DNA from: Clostridiales bacterium
GTDB lineage: Bacteria > Bacillota > Clostridia > Caldicoprobacterales > DTU083
DNA: 60,098 nucleotides
NCBI GenBank assembly: GCA_012838915.1
Contig: DUOI01000074.1
Coordinates: 1 to 60,098 of the forward strand
Direction: 5' to 3'
The translations under genes and the position numbers were made by a program. The notes beneath the pieces are model-generated. The model was not told the DNA's origin, did no database searches, and worked only from the letters and a program-made list of their open reading frames with translations. Every line of letters starts with the position of its first letter. Position 1 is the first letter of the stretch. Positions 32,414-40,623 of the stretch are shown here, in pieces.

Positions 32414-32845
32414 TTACTTGAAAAATTCTTTTACATTAATCCAATAAATATGCTTCCCGTTAAAATGCGCTTGTATTTTTTCATCCTCCATTTTAAGGAA
32501 TTTTTCTGTGCCTAGTAATTTTTTAAACCCAATGGCAGAGTACAAAGGATTGCCTCCTTCTACAAATAAATACTTCAGTCCATCTAACTCAAGGAAATGA
32601 ATTAGTGATCGCATTAAACCATCAAAATACACAGAACGTTGTTCAATATCCTTTACAATAGTTTTTTTTGCAAAGGCGGTATTTCCCATTGAATATCCGG
32701 ATACCCCGCCTATAATTTTTTTGTCCAGCTCAGCTACTACAACAAAGCTGTTGCCCTTATAAGATGTAGTAATCAACGGGCTTAATTCCTTATCCTTGTA
32801 TATCCGATCCAAATCGCTCAGCTTCAACCGTCTGAAGTTAATCAT
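32414..32845 (-). CDS. GNAT-like acetyltransferase, small
   Basis: A 143-residue protein with weak but recognisable GNAT character: an N-terminal INFRRLKLSDLDRIY motif, a central VVAELDKKIIGGVSGY beta hairpin, and a late GGNPLYSAIGFKKL motif like the acetyltransferase C-terminal block (xxYxxxGF). The classical Q/RxxGxG/A acetyl-CoA loop is not obvious, so activity is uncertain. It overlaps the end of rluB by 8 bases and is translated from the same message; GGGGGT lies before the ATG. Confidence 0.65.
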   Translation of the reverse strand: MINFRRLKLSDLDRIYKDKELSPLITTSYKGNSFVVVAELDKKIIGGVSGYSMGNTAFAKKTIVKDIEQRSVYFDGLMRSLIHFLELDGLKYLFVEGGNPLYSAIGFKKLLGTEKFLKMEDEKIQAHFNGKHIYWINVKEFFK

Positions 32846-33569
32846 TGCTCTTACCCCCTGTTAATAATTTAAAGTCTATCACTTCTTTATGCGATAGATA
32901 TCGCCACAATCCTGTATTTAACTCTCCCAAAGTAAGGTTTCCTATTCTCTCCCGTCTTAGATAAATAACCGGGTGGCCTATGGCTTCAAACATTCTGCGG
33001 ACTTGTCGGTTCTTACCCTCATGGATTGTTAGTCTGAATATTGCATTTCCATTGCTTTTACCTGTATATTCTACTTCTGCCGGCGATGTCACGAAGCCTC
33101 CAATATCCACACCATGTTTTAACCTGTTTATAGCTTGGGGTTTCGGGAGGCCTTTGACAACACAATAGTATCCCTTCTCTACCTGGTGTTTTGGATGTGT
33201 CATGGTAAAGGCAAATTCTCCGTCATTGGTCAATATAAGCAGGCCCTCCGTATCAAAATCCAGTCTGCCTACCGGGAATATGCGGCTGCCTTTCCATCCC
33301 ATGTGTTCCAGAACGGTTTTCCTCCCCTGGGGATCGTAAACAGAAGTAATGATGCCCTGTGGTTTATTCAACATAATATATATTTTTTCTTCAACTAATT
33401 CTAAGTGTTGGTTTTGATCCAGGGTAACTACATCTTTATCAGGGTTAATTATTGTGCCCATTTTAGTTACCTGTTTACCGTTCAGAAACACTCTCCCCTG
33501 TCGGATAAGCTCCTCACATTTTCTTCTGGAGCCAATACCGCAATAGGCCATATATTTATGAAGCCGCAT
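32838..33569 (-). CDS. rluB: 23S rRNA pseudouridine synthase RluB family
   Basis: A 243-residue pseudouridine synthase. An N-terminal S4 RNA-binding domain (MRLHKYMAYCGIGSRRKCEELI) is followed by the RsuA/RluB catalytic domain with GRLDFDTEGLL, where Asp104 is the catalytic residue. The family modifies 23S rRNA helix 89 (RluB) or 16S U516 (RsuA); gene order beside scpAB and a D,D-carboxypeptidase favours RluB as in other Firmicutes. GGAGG precedes ATG 33569. It follows the carboxypeptidase gene by 7 bases. Confidence 0.93.
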   Translation of the reverse strand: MRLHKYMAYCGIGSRRKCEELIRQGRVFLNGKQVTKMGTIINPDKDVVTLDQNQHLELVEEKIYIMLNKPQGIITSVYDPQGRKTVLEHMGWKGSRIFPVGRLDFDTEGLLILTNDGEFAFTMTHPKHQVEKGYYCVVKGLPKPQAINRLKHGVDIGGFVTSPAEVEYTGKSNGNAIFRLTIHEGKNRQVRRMFEAIGHPVIYLRRERIGNLTLGELNTGLWRYLSHKEVIDFKLLTGGKSND

Positions 33570-33576
33570 TAAACTT

Positions 33577-34692
33577 CTACCTCCATATATTAACCATTCT
33601 ACGGAAAAAGTCCCAAATTGTTCTCCTTTCCATTCCCCGTTCAGTAATAATCGGTATTTCCTCTACCAATTCATGTCCCAGATATATTTGCAGTGACCCT
33701 GCCCATTGCCCTGCTTCGATGGGGGCTTCCAAGGCATGCGGAACTACAACCTTGGTTCGTATAAGATTTAGTTCCGATTCATTTAAGGCGATGGAATACT
33801 CCTGTTTAGCCACCAGGTTTACCTCTTCCTGTACTCCATTTATAACCGTCAGTGTTTGTATAAATTGATCTTGTTCAACAATAGGCACATTTCTATAGTT
33901 TTCAAAGCCATAATCCAACAGGGCAGTACTTTCTTCAAACATAGGACCACAATTCAATACAACCGCAATCAATTGCATTCCATTTTTTTTAGATGAACCT
34001 ACAAAGCAGCGACCGGCTTTTTTAGTATAACCGGTCTTTACACCATTGGCTCCCTCATATGTCCATAATATCTTGTTCTTGTTCCTCATTGCCCTATCCC
34101 AATCATGTCCTTCCCAAGGCATGGTGTAATATTTGGTGGAGACTATTTCTTCAAAAACCGGATTATTTAATCCGTAGGATGTAATCAAGGCCAAATCATA
34201 TGCTGTGGTATAATGTTCATCGTCATGTAGACCATGAGGATTGGTAAAATTGGTATCCATTGCACCTATCCTTCTTGAAGTAAGATTCATCATTGAAACA
34301 AATCCTTCAACAGAACCACCAATATGGATGGCAATCGCTGTAGCCGCATCATTACCTGAACGAAGCATCAAAGCATATAATAAATCCTTCAAAGTGTGCG
34401 TTTCGCCAGGTGAAAGCCATATGGAAGAGCCCTCAATTCCCGAGGCTTCCGGGGGAATGGTTATAATATCGTCCAGATTCCCATGCTCCAATGCTACAAT
34501 AGCTGTCATAATTTTTGTTGTACTGGCCATTGGCAGTTTTTCCCTGATGTTGTTCTCATATAGGATGCGTCCGCTTCGGCCGTCCATCAGTATGGCAGCT
34601 TTTCCGCTTGTTTGTGGAGCAATTGCAGCTACGTTAATGCTAGTATACACGAACAATAAAATTGTCACCAGTATGATTTTTACAGATTTCAA
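33577..34692 (-). CDS. D-alanyl-D-alanine carboxypeptidase (DacB/DacF type), first copy
   Basis: A 371-residue penicillin-binding protein of the S11 family that trims the terminal D-Ala of peptidoglycan stem peptides. It has a signal peptide (about 1-23), the SxxK motif Ser57-Thr-Thr-Lys60, the SGN motif in LRSGNDAA, and KTG in VKTGYTKKAG, then a C-terminal beta domain and an amphipathic end (RRTIWDFFRRMVNIW) that would hold it to the membrane. The start is a TTG at 34692 with AAGGTG nine bases upstream. Its location after ytfJ suggests a sporulation-cortex role, but this is not shown by the sequence. Confidence 0.92.
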   Translation of the reverse strand: MKSVKIILVTILLFVYTSINVAAIAPQTSGKAAILMDGRSGRILYENNIREKLPMASTTKIMTAIVALEHGNLDDIITIPPEASGIEGSSIWLSPGETHTLKDLLYALMLRSGNDAATAIAIHIGGSVEGFVSMMNLTSRRIGAMDTNFTNPHGLHDDEHYTTAYDLALITSYGLNNPVFEEIVSTKYYTMPWEGHDWDRAMRNKNKILWTYEGANGVKTGYTKKAGRCFVGSSKKNGMQLIAVVLNCGPMFEESTALLDYGFENYRNVPIVEQDQFIQTLTVINGVQEEVNLVAKQEYSIALNESELNLIRTKVVVPHALEAPIEAGQWAGSLQIYLGHELVEEIPIITERGMERRTIWDFFRRMVNIWR

Positions 34693-34732
34693 ATGAATTA
34701 CACCTTTTCCTTTTTTTGAACCGAAATTAATA

Positions 34733-34752
34733 AAGCGGCTTGTCAGCCGCTT
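34733..34752 (-). terminator. Terminator after ytfJ
   Basis: Perfect 8-bp stem (AAGCGGCT / AGCCGCTT) with a 4-base loop. On the minus strand it runs into TTTATTAATTT, ending the scpA-scpB-ytfJ transcript before the carboxypeptidase gene. Confidence 0.78.
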
Positions 34753-34865
34753 CGTCCATCCTATAAAACATCATATTTCAATAAGTGGCATAGTCAGCTC
34801 TGTATTAAAATACACAGAGTCTCCACTTAAGTAATTGCCTGAGTTTTGCCAAAGTGCAAGAATAT

Positions 34866-35351
34866 TCAAGATTGAGGTGCATTCGTTATTATGGTTTCAG
34901 TTTTTTTATCCTTAGGCTTGTTCTGCCCTTTTCCAATCATATTTTGCAATTCTCCCACCACAGTAGGTACGAGTTCGACGATTCTATCAACTGTTGAATT
35001 ATATTGTACAGGAAGCAGCTTGATTTTATCTTCACCTACTACAAGAAAAGCTATTGGATTAACCGATACTCCGGCTCCGCTGCCCCCTGCAAAGGGCATA
35101 TCTTTTTCCGCCCCATCTGCTGATCCATTACTCCCGTTACCTATAAGATTTCCGTTAGCCTTTTTAGCAGTTCCGTCCTCCTTATACTCACCGCCTCCAG
35201 CAATAAAACCAAATGAAACTTTAGATATAGGTACAATAACTGTTCCTTCTGCAGTTTCGACTGCGTCGCCTACTATGGTATTGACATCTATCATTTCTTT
35301 CAGATTTTCCATGGTGGTTTTCATAACATTCTCTATAGGATGTTCAGCCAT
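34866..35351 (-). CDS. ytfJ: GerW/YtfJ family sporulation protein
   Basis: A 161-residue protein of the YtfJ (GerW) family, made in the forespore in Bacillus and needed for normal germination. It has the N-terminal HPIENVMKTTMENLKEMID block, the central GTVIVPISKVSFGFIAGGGEY, and the Gly-rich AGGSGAGVSVNPIAFLVV signature. A variable Gly/Asn/Lys-rich insert (about 56-78) separates them. GGCGGTG lies before ATG 35351, and only 2 bases separate it from the DUF2953 gene, so the two are coupled as in Bacillus (ytfI-ytfJ). Confidence 0.93.
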   Translation of the reverse strand: MAEHPIENVMKTTMENLKEMIDVNTIVGDAVETAEGTVIVPISKVSFGFIAGGGEYKEDGTAKKANGNLIGNGSNGSADGAEKDMPFAGGSGAGVSVNPIAFLVVGEDKIKLLPVQYNSTVDRIVELVPTVVGELQNMIGKGQNKPKDKKTETIITNAPQS

Positions 35352-35353
35352 TA

Positions 35354-35983
35354 TTACACCGCCTTTACCTTTTTCGTAAGCATTTTCAAACCTGTAATAA
35401 TAATATGACCGATTTTAAAATTGATTATACAGTCCAGATTAAGATCAAAAAGTGATCCTTGAAAATAGGGTAAAACATCCAGCTTCCATTTTTGAAAATG
35501 GTAATATTCATTAAGATGATGGATTAAAAAAGAGAAAAATGCATAAAAACCACCTACTGACAAGGCTGTTGCCGAAGCATCACCTGTACCGATTCTGGTG
35601 CGTATATACAAATTATTAATTTTAACCCTTGATTTCATAAAATTGATTTGATCAATGTTGCCGGTGTAAAAGTTCAGCATTTTTTTGATGTAATTCCACG
35701 CCTGTTCAACCGAAGCTTTTTTTTCTGTACCTGATTTCGTTCTGCGCAATGACAGAGATATAAGCCTCTTTCCATCTTGATCTATGGAAAGGTTCATACG
35801 TAACCTAATCAGTCGCAAAAGGCGAAAGATAACAAAGGAAAAATTTTGACCATTTCTAATTATTATCTTAATCTCCACTTGTATTTTTAATAGAACCATC
35901 AGAAAACAGAGTAATACTATAAACAGCATTAAATAAGGAATCAACAAATAACACCCCATCCGATTTTTTCTATTTTTTCTCAT
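35354..35983 (-). CDS. DUF2953 protein (YtfI-like)
   Basis: A 209-residue protein with an N-terminal membrane segment (about 11-32) and the C-terminal DUF2953 region, where RIGTGDASATALSVGGFYAFF is the signature. Its function is unknown, but it is found next to ytfJ in spore formers. The exact start is unsure: neither the ATG at 35983 nor the one eight codons later has a good ribosome-binding site. It follows scpB by 26 bases. Confidence 0.85.
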   Translation of the reverse strand: MRKNRKNRMGCYLLIPYLMLFIVLLCFLMVLLKIQVEIKIIIRNGQNFSFVIFRLLRLIRLRMNLSIDQDGKRLISLSLRRTKSGTEKKASVEQAWNYIKKMLNFYTGNIDQINFMKSRVKINNLYIRTRIGTGDASATALSVGGFYAFFSFLIHHLNEYYHFQKWKLDVLPYFQGSLFDLNLDCIINFKIGHIIITGLKMLTKKVKAV

Positions 35984-36009
35984 ATTCAGAAAAAAATACG
36001 TTTGAGATG

Positions 36010-36522
36010 TTATTCCGATTTCAAAGGCGGTAATTCTTTTAAGGAAGCTAATCCAAAACTTCTCAGGAAATGATCGGTTGTACCGTATAGAATAGGCCGC
36101 CCGGGAGTATCCATCCTGGCTACCTCATGAATAAAACCTCGATTAACAAGGGTGTTTATTACGTAGTCACACTTTACCCCTCTAATCTCTTCAATTTCTG
36201 CTTTAGTAACAGGTTGTTTGTATGCAATTACAGCCAGGGTCTCCAGGCTGGCCTGTGAAAGGCTCTGTACTCGTTCTCGGCCAATATACTTTTCTACATA
36301 TTCACCATGTTCCGGTCGGGTAGCCAGCTGATAGGTATCATTTACCGCAACAATTTGCAGACCGCGCCGTTCAAAATTAAAGCAGTCGCACATTTTATTC
36401 ATTAATTTACGTACTATGCGCACATCCAATTCCAATACCTGAGCTATGTCCTTGACATTAACCGGATCACCGGATACAAAAAGAATGGATTCTATTACCC
36501 CCATCATTTCCCTCTCATCCAT
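36010..36522 (-). CDS. scpB: Segregation and condensation protein B
   Basis: A 170-residue winged-helix partner of the SMC-ScpA condensin complex. Signature regions are ESILFVSGDPV near the start and SLETLAVIAYKQPVTKAEIEEIRGV in the second winged helix, then GRPILYGTTDHFLRSFGL at the end. Length is typical. It begins 2 bases after the scpA stop codon (ATG at 36522), so both kleisin-complex parts come from one message. Confidence 0.96.
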   Translation of the reverse strand: MDEREMMGVIESILFVSGDPVNVKDIAQVLELDVRIVRKLMNKMCDCFNFERRGLQIVAVNDTYQLATRPEHGEYVEKYIGRERVQSLSQASLETLAVIAYKQPVTKAEIEEIRGVKCDYVINTLVNRGFIHEVARMDTPGRPILYGTTDHFLRSFGLASLKELPPLKSE

Positions 36523-36523
36523 T

Positions 36524-37258
36524 TTAAGCTCTCCTCTTAATTACAATATCCCCAAAAGGGTGATTCTGGTATACATCGAGAAAATTATCAATTAGCAGCT
36601 CTAAGAGTGCAAGAAAGGTAACGATTATATCATCCCGGTCATAATTTTTATTAAACATTTGAAAAAAGGTGGTTTGGGAGTGAATTAAAAAATACTCCTT
36701 CAATTGATTCACTTTTTCATTGACGGTGACGGGATCCCGTTTAATCTCATGAACTAACTGAATTTTTTTCCGATTCTTGTTTCTGTCAGCATTAAGGAGG
36801 TTTAGAAAAGCTTCCTGGAGCGAGGCAATATCCAAGTCGGTAGGTATGATCTCTTTTTTATCCATAGATATTATTTCTTCCGGAAGCTTATAGTAAGAAC
36901 GAGAAAAATAGGCTTCCCTGTCTTTCAATTTGTTGCCTGTTTCTTTAAACTTTTTGTATTCCAACAGTCTTGTGATTAGCTCCTGCCTGGGATCGGTATC
37001 CTCCTGATCCCCTTCAAATTCCTGCTTGGCTTTGGGGACCAGGATGCAGGATTTTATATGCAATAAGGTTGCTGCCATTACCAAAAATTCACTGGCTACT
37101 TCAATATCGAACTGCTCCATCATAGTCAATGTATCCAGGTATTGATTTGTAATTTCAGTAATAGAAATATCCTCAATTTGAACCTTAGCCTTGGAAATCA
37201 GATGAAGCAAAAGATCTAAAGGACCTTCGAAATGTTGAAGTTTTACAAGATAAGACAT
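36524..37258 (-). CDS. scpA: Segregation and condensation protein A
   Basis: A 244-residue kleisin that bridges the heads of SMC. The N-terminal helix (LQHFEGPLDLLLHLISKAKVQIEDI) is diagnostic, the middle is charged, and the C-terminal winged helix ends in VTFLALLELL. AAGGCGG lies before the ATG. It follows the M50 protease gene, a common order in Firmicutes. Confidence 0.96.
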   Translation of the reverse strand: MSYLVKLQHFEGPLDLLLHLISKAKVQIEDISITEITNQYLDTLTMMEQFDIEVASEFLVMAATLLHIKSCILVPKAKQEFEGDQEDTDPRQELITRLLEYKKFKETGNKLKDREAYFSRSYYKLPEEIISMDKKEIIPTDLDIASLQEAFLNLLNADRNKNRKKIQLVHEIKRDPVTVNEKVNQLKEYFLIHSQTTFFQMFNKNYDRDDIIVTFLALLELLIDNFLDVYQNHPFGDIVIKRRA

Positions 37259-37274
37259 TAATACACCGCCTTTT

Positions 37275-37910
37275 TTATAAACTCAACAACTTCATGCTGA
37301 TTAACATTAAGTAACGATAAATGGCAAATGCCGGTCTGCTAACGATTATATCGAATAACCCCAATAATAAAAAAGCAAAAAGAATATATATCCCGTAACG
37401 CTCATAAGCCATGAAAAAACGGATATTTGAACGAAAAAAAATGTTTTTGATTATTCTATATCCATCTAATGGTGGGATTGGCAGAAGATTTATCAACCCG
37501 AACACAATATTTAGATATATTATATTGTCGATCACTAATAAAATGGTATTCATTGCCGGGGAATTGAATTTTGTTACGGATAATACTACCGATAAAAGGG
37601 TTGCAGCAACCGCCAAAAAAAAATTAGCAGCGGGTCCTGAAAGGGCAACCAATATTTCTCCCATCTTCCTTTTACGAAAGTTTGATGGATTAACCTGTAC
37701 TGGTTTTGCCCATCCGTATCCAAATAATAAAAATAACATCAACCCTGGCCAGTCTACATGAACCAATGGAGCCAAAGTAAGACGCCCTTGGTTTCTCGGT
37801 GTATCATCCCCCAGCATATCCGCTGTCCAGGCATGAGCAAATTCATGAAAGGACAGGGCTAAAAACACAGCCGGCAGACTTAGTATAATTTCCAAAGGTT
37901 GTCGAAGCAT
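37275..37910 (-). CDS. Site-2 protease family (M50) membrane protein
   Basis: A 211-residue intramembrane zinc metalloprotease homologue with about five membrane segments. The zinc motif HEFAH is at residues 22-26 and the third ligand region is NLLPIPPLDGYRI. ATG 37910 is chosen because GGAGG lies eight bases upstream; a longer in-frame start runs through that site. In this small family (YwhC/Rip3-like without PDZ or CBS domain) substrates are mostly unknown. A bidirectional terminator lies upstream at 37951, so it opens the scpAB operon. Confidence 0.9.
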   Translation of the reverse strand: MLRQPLEIILSLPAVFLALSFHEFAHAWTADMLGDDTPRNQGRLTLAPLVHVDWPGLMLFLLFGYGWAKPVQVNPSNFRKRKMGEILVALSGPAANFFLAVAATLLSVVLSVTKFNSPAMNTILLVIDNIIYLNIVFGLINLLPIPPLDGYRIIKNIFFRSNIRFFMAYERYGIYILFAFLLLGLFDIIVSRPAFAIYRYLMLISMKLLSL

Positions 37911-37950
37911 GCCTTTTTCCTCCAAAAAAACATTCATTCAATTATAGCAT

Positions 37951-37978
37951 AAAAAAGTGTGCCTTAGCACACTTTTTT
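37951..37978. terminator. Bidirectional terminator between dacF-like gene and the M50 protease gene
   Basis: A perfect 12-bp stem (AAAAAAGTGTGC / GCACACTTTTTT) with loop CTTA; T-rich ends on both strands. On the minus strand it ends the upstream carboxypeptidase transcript. Confidence 0.9.
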
Positions 37979-38060
37979 ATCTTAATATAATAGTATCATC
38001 TGATAGAATTATAGTTCATTATTCGTAACACTATGATTTGGTAATAATGATATTATATAA

Positions 38061-39221
38061 TTATTTTCTTATCCAATTACTAAAAATCTTCTTGAAGTAG
38101 TCAAATACATTAGCTCTTAACACGTCTCGGTCAGAAACTATATCCAAGTTCTGCACTACCTTATCTCCCTGTGTTATGGTCAATGTACCAATCTTATCTC
38201 CCTTCTTCAAAGGGGCCTCTATCTTTTCTTCCAATAAGACTTCCTTATCAAAATCCCTGGACTCCCCAGTTTTGATTAGAAAACTTACGTTTTGTGAAAC
38301 CACACCATCGATAAATTCCTCCTTACCACCGGAAACGTAAACATTATCTTTTACGACCTGGTCTTTCTTCAAAACAGATACCACTTCATAGTTGGCAAAT
38401 CCAAAATCCATCATTTTACTGGATTCGGAAAATCGTATTTTGGATGAAGGAGCCCCCAGCACGATTGATAACAGCCGCATATTTCCTCTTTTAGCCGTTG
38501 CAGACAAACAATACCCCGCTTCTTGTGTGGAACCTGTTTTCAGACCATCAGCACCGTCATAGAACCTAATCAAGCGGTTGGTGTTTGTTAATTCAGTTTT
38601 ATTACGGCTTTCCTCCAAGGTATCAACCCAAATTGTACTCCATCGAAAGAATAAAGGATGATTCAAAAGCTCTCGTGACATTAAGGCTACATCATAAGCC
38701 GTTGAATAATTGTTTTCTGCGGGTAATCCGGTGGCATTTACAAAATGGGTATTCATCATGCCCAGCTCTTTTGCACGTTCATTCATTCTGGCAACAAAGG
38801 CCTCATGGGTTCCTCCTATTTTTTCTGCTATCGCAACACTGGCGTCATTGCCAGAAGCCACTACAATGGCCTTTAACAGCGCTTCTACCGTCAATGTTTC
38901 TCCGGCATGCAGAAACACTTGGGAACCACCCATTGAAGAAGCATGCTCACTTATTTGGACGGTTTCTTCCAAGCTTATTTTCTCTTCATCGACAGCTTCA
39001 AGCGCAAGCAAAATAGTCATTATCTTGGCCAAACTTGCAACTGGCAGTTTTTCCTGGGGGTTCTTCTCATATAAAATAGTACCGGTTTCATAGTCCATCA
39101 GTATTGCAGATTTTGCCTGAATATCAAAGGGTGGTTGCGTTGCCAATGCAACGTTAATATTTGACAATACAAACAAAATGATTAATATCAAAGTAATACA
39201 AGTGCCAATGTATTTTCGCAT
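38061..39221 (-). CDS. D-alanyl-D-alanine carboxypeptidase (DacF type), second copy
   Basis: A 386-residue S11-family carboxypeptidase with a signal peptide (about 1-28), SxxK at Ser63-Lys66 (VASLAK), SGN in VASGNDAS, KTG in LKTGSTQEAG, and a C-terminal amphipathic membrane anchor (NVFDYFKKIFSNWIRK). It resembles the DacF enzyme linked to sporulation cortex formation, though no spoIIA genes adjoin it. GGAGG lies before ATG 39221. A paralogue lies about 3.4 kb further left; the two differ at many positions and are not a recent duplication. Confidence 0.92.
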   Translation of the reverse strand: MRKYIGTCITLILIILFVLSNINVALATQPPFDIQAKSAILMDYETGTILYEKNPQEKLPVASLAKIMTILLALEAVDEEKISLEETVQISEHASSMGGSQVFLHAGETLTVEALLKAIVVASGNDASVAIAEKIGGTHEAFVARMNERAKELGMMNTHFVNATGLPAENNYSTAYDVALMSRELLNHPLFFRWSTIWVDTLEESRNKTELTNTNRLIRFYDGADGLKTGSTQEAGYCLSATAKRGNMRLLSIVLGAPSSKIRFSESSKMMDFGFANYEVVSVLKKDQVVKDNVYVSGGKEEFIDGVVSQNVSFLIKTGESRDFDKEVLLEEKIEAPLKKGDKIGTLTITQGDKVVQNLDIVSDRDVLRANVFDYFKKIFSNWIRK

Positions 39222-39327
39222 TCTATCCCTCCTTCTCGGCCTTATCTAGCAATAGGTTTTCCAACAAGAAAGGTTGTTATTCGATAGGCCGGTTAGAAGA
39301 AATAACTGCTTGATTTAGAGAAAAAAA

Positions 39328-40503
39328 TTATTTTTGTATGATTTTATCCTTAAAGCTGTTTCCCTTTAAAGACGGATCTATTCCAAGCAAATCCAGAACG
39401 GTAGCGCCTATATCACTGAAACTCTCCAGGATGCCCAGATCAATGCCTTTCGCAAGCAATTTTCCATAAACCAAAACCGGAACATATTCTCTTGTATGAT
39501 CAGTACCGGCTGTAGTAGGATCACATCCATGATCAGCTGTAAAAATCAGAACATCTTTTTCTCCCAAGGCATCTATTATTTGTGGGATTCTTTTATCCAT
39601 CTCCTCCAACGCATGAGCATATCCTTTAATATCATTGCGGTGTCCGTAAAGCATGTCGAAATCAACTAGATTGGTAAAAATAAGACCCTTTGTTCCGCTT
39701 TGGATCAAATTCAGAGTGGCATTTATTCCGTCTACATTGTTTTTCGTAGGAATGGCTTTTTGTAACCCTCGACCTGCAAAAATATCGCTGATTTTCCCTA
39801 CTCCCATAGCAGGAATGCAATGCTCCGTCAAAACATCCAGTATAGTCGGCTCTACAGGAGGCAGAGAATAATCCTTTCTGTTTTTTGTTCTTACATAATT
39901 ACCCGACGAACCTGTAAAAGGGCGTGCAATTACCCTGCCTACTCCGTGCTTTCCCTTCAATATTCTTCTGGCAATGCGGCAATACTCATAAAGCTTTTCA
40001 ACAGGAATAACATCCTCGTGAGCAGCAATTTGAAAAACACTGTCTGCAGATGTATACACAATCAACTTTCCTGTTTGCAAATGCTCGTCTCCAAGTAAAT
40101 TAATGATTTCGCTGCCGGAAGCAGGCTTATTCCATAATGTTTGAGTGCCGGTAGCCTTATGAAAGGCATCCATTATTTCAGGCGGAAAGCCCTCGGGATA
40201 AACCGGAAAGGGATGATCCAGGTGAATTCCCGCAATTTCCCAATGTCCTGTAGTGGTATCCTTTCCTTTGGATATTTCATTCGCCTTACCATAATTACCG
40301 ATCGGAGATGGATGCGAATATGGGATTCCAATGTCTTTTATATTTCCGATACCTAATTTCACCAGATGGGGTATCTGAAGACTACCCATTTTTTTTATTA
40401 TATTGCCTAAAGTATGGCTGCCTTGATCACCAAAGTCAGCTGCGTCCGGCAACTCACCTACGCCTACACTATCCATTACAATTAATATTATTCTGTCTAT
40501 CAT
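39328..40503 (-). CDS. deoB: Phosphopentomutase
   Basis: A 391-residue metalloenzyme of the alkaline-phosphatase superfamily interconverting ribose (or deoxyribose) 1- and 5-phosphates, linking nucleoside breakdown to the pentose phosphate pool. Signature motifs are VMDSVGVGELPDA at the N-terminus, GKDTTTGHWE with the phosphorylated Thr, and TADHGCDPTTAGTDHTRE near the C-terminus with metal ligands. ATG 40503 has AGAGGGGA upstream and is preferred over a longer in-frame start. xerD lies immediately upstream, as in many Firmicutes. Confidence 0.96.
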   Translation of the reverse strand: MIDRIILIVMDSVGVGELPDAADFGDQGSHTLGNIIKKMGSLQIPHLVKLGIGNIKDIGIPYSHPSPIGNYGKANEISKGKDTTTGHWEIAGIHLDHPFPVYPEGFPPEIMDAFHKATGTQTLWNKPASGSEIINLLGDEHLQTGKLIVYTSADSVFQIAAHEDVIPVEKLYEYCRIARRILKGKHGVGRVIARPFTGSSGNYVRTKNRKDYSLPPVEPTILDVLTEHCIPAMGVGKISDIFAGRGLQKAIPTKNNVDGINATLNLIQSGTKGLIFTNLVDFDMLYGHRNDIKGYAHALEEMDKRIPQIIDALGEKDVLIFTADHGCDPTTAGTDHTREYVPVLVYGKLLAKGIDLGILESFSDIGATVLDLLGIDPSLKGNSFKDKIIQK

Positions 40504-40581
40504 GTGTTTCCCCTCTGAAGATTTCCATATAGTTATCATAACTAAAATCAGCGTAATTAACCATGAAAAGTACAGTAAAAA

Positions 40582-40623
40582 ACCAAGCCCATCCTGATAA
40601 TGAAATTAAGGACGGGGCTTGGT
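40582..40623 (-). terminator. Terminator overlapping the end of xerD
   Basis: Outer stem ACCAAGCCC / GGGCTTGGT (9 bp) and inner TCCT / AGGA around an AT-rich loop; read on the minus strand it is followed by TTTTTT. The xerD stop TAA (40608-40606) lies in the loop. Confidence 0.85.

Noticed and set aside
34891-35379. 162-codon Pro/Ser-rich open frame on the plus strand
   Set aside because: Antisense to ytfJ; its low-complexity character mirrors the Gly-rich codons of that gene.
39230-39300. Possible terminator between deoB and the DacF-like gene
   Set aside because: CGGCC and GGCCG arms can pair only across a loop of about 40 bases with bulges; too weak to list.
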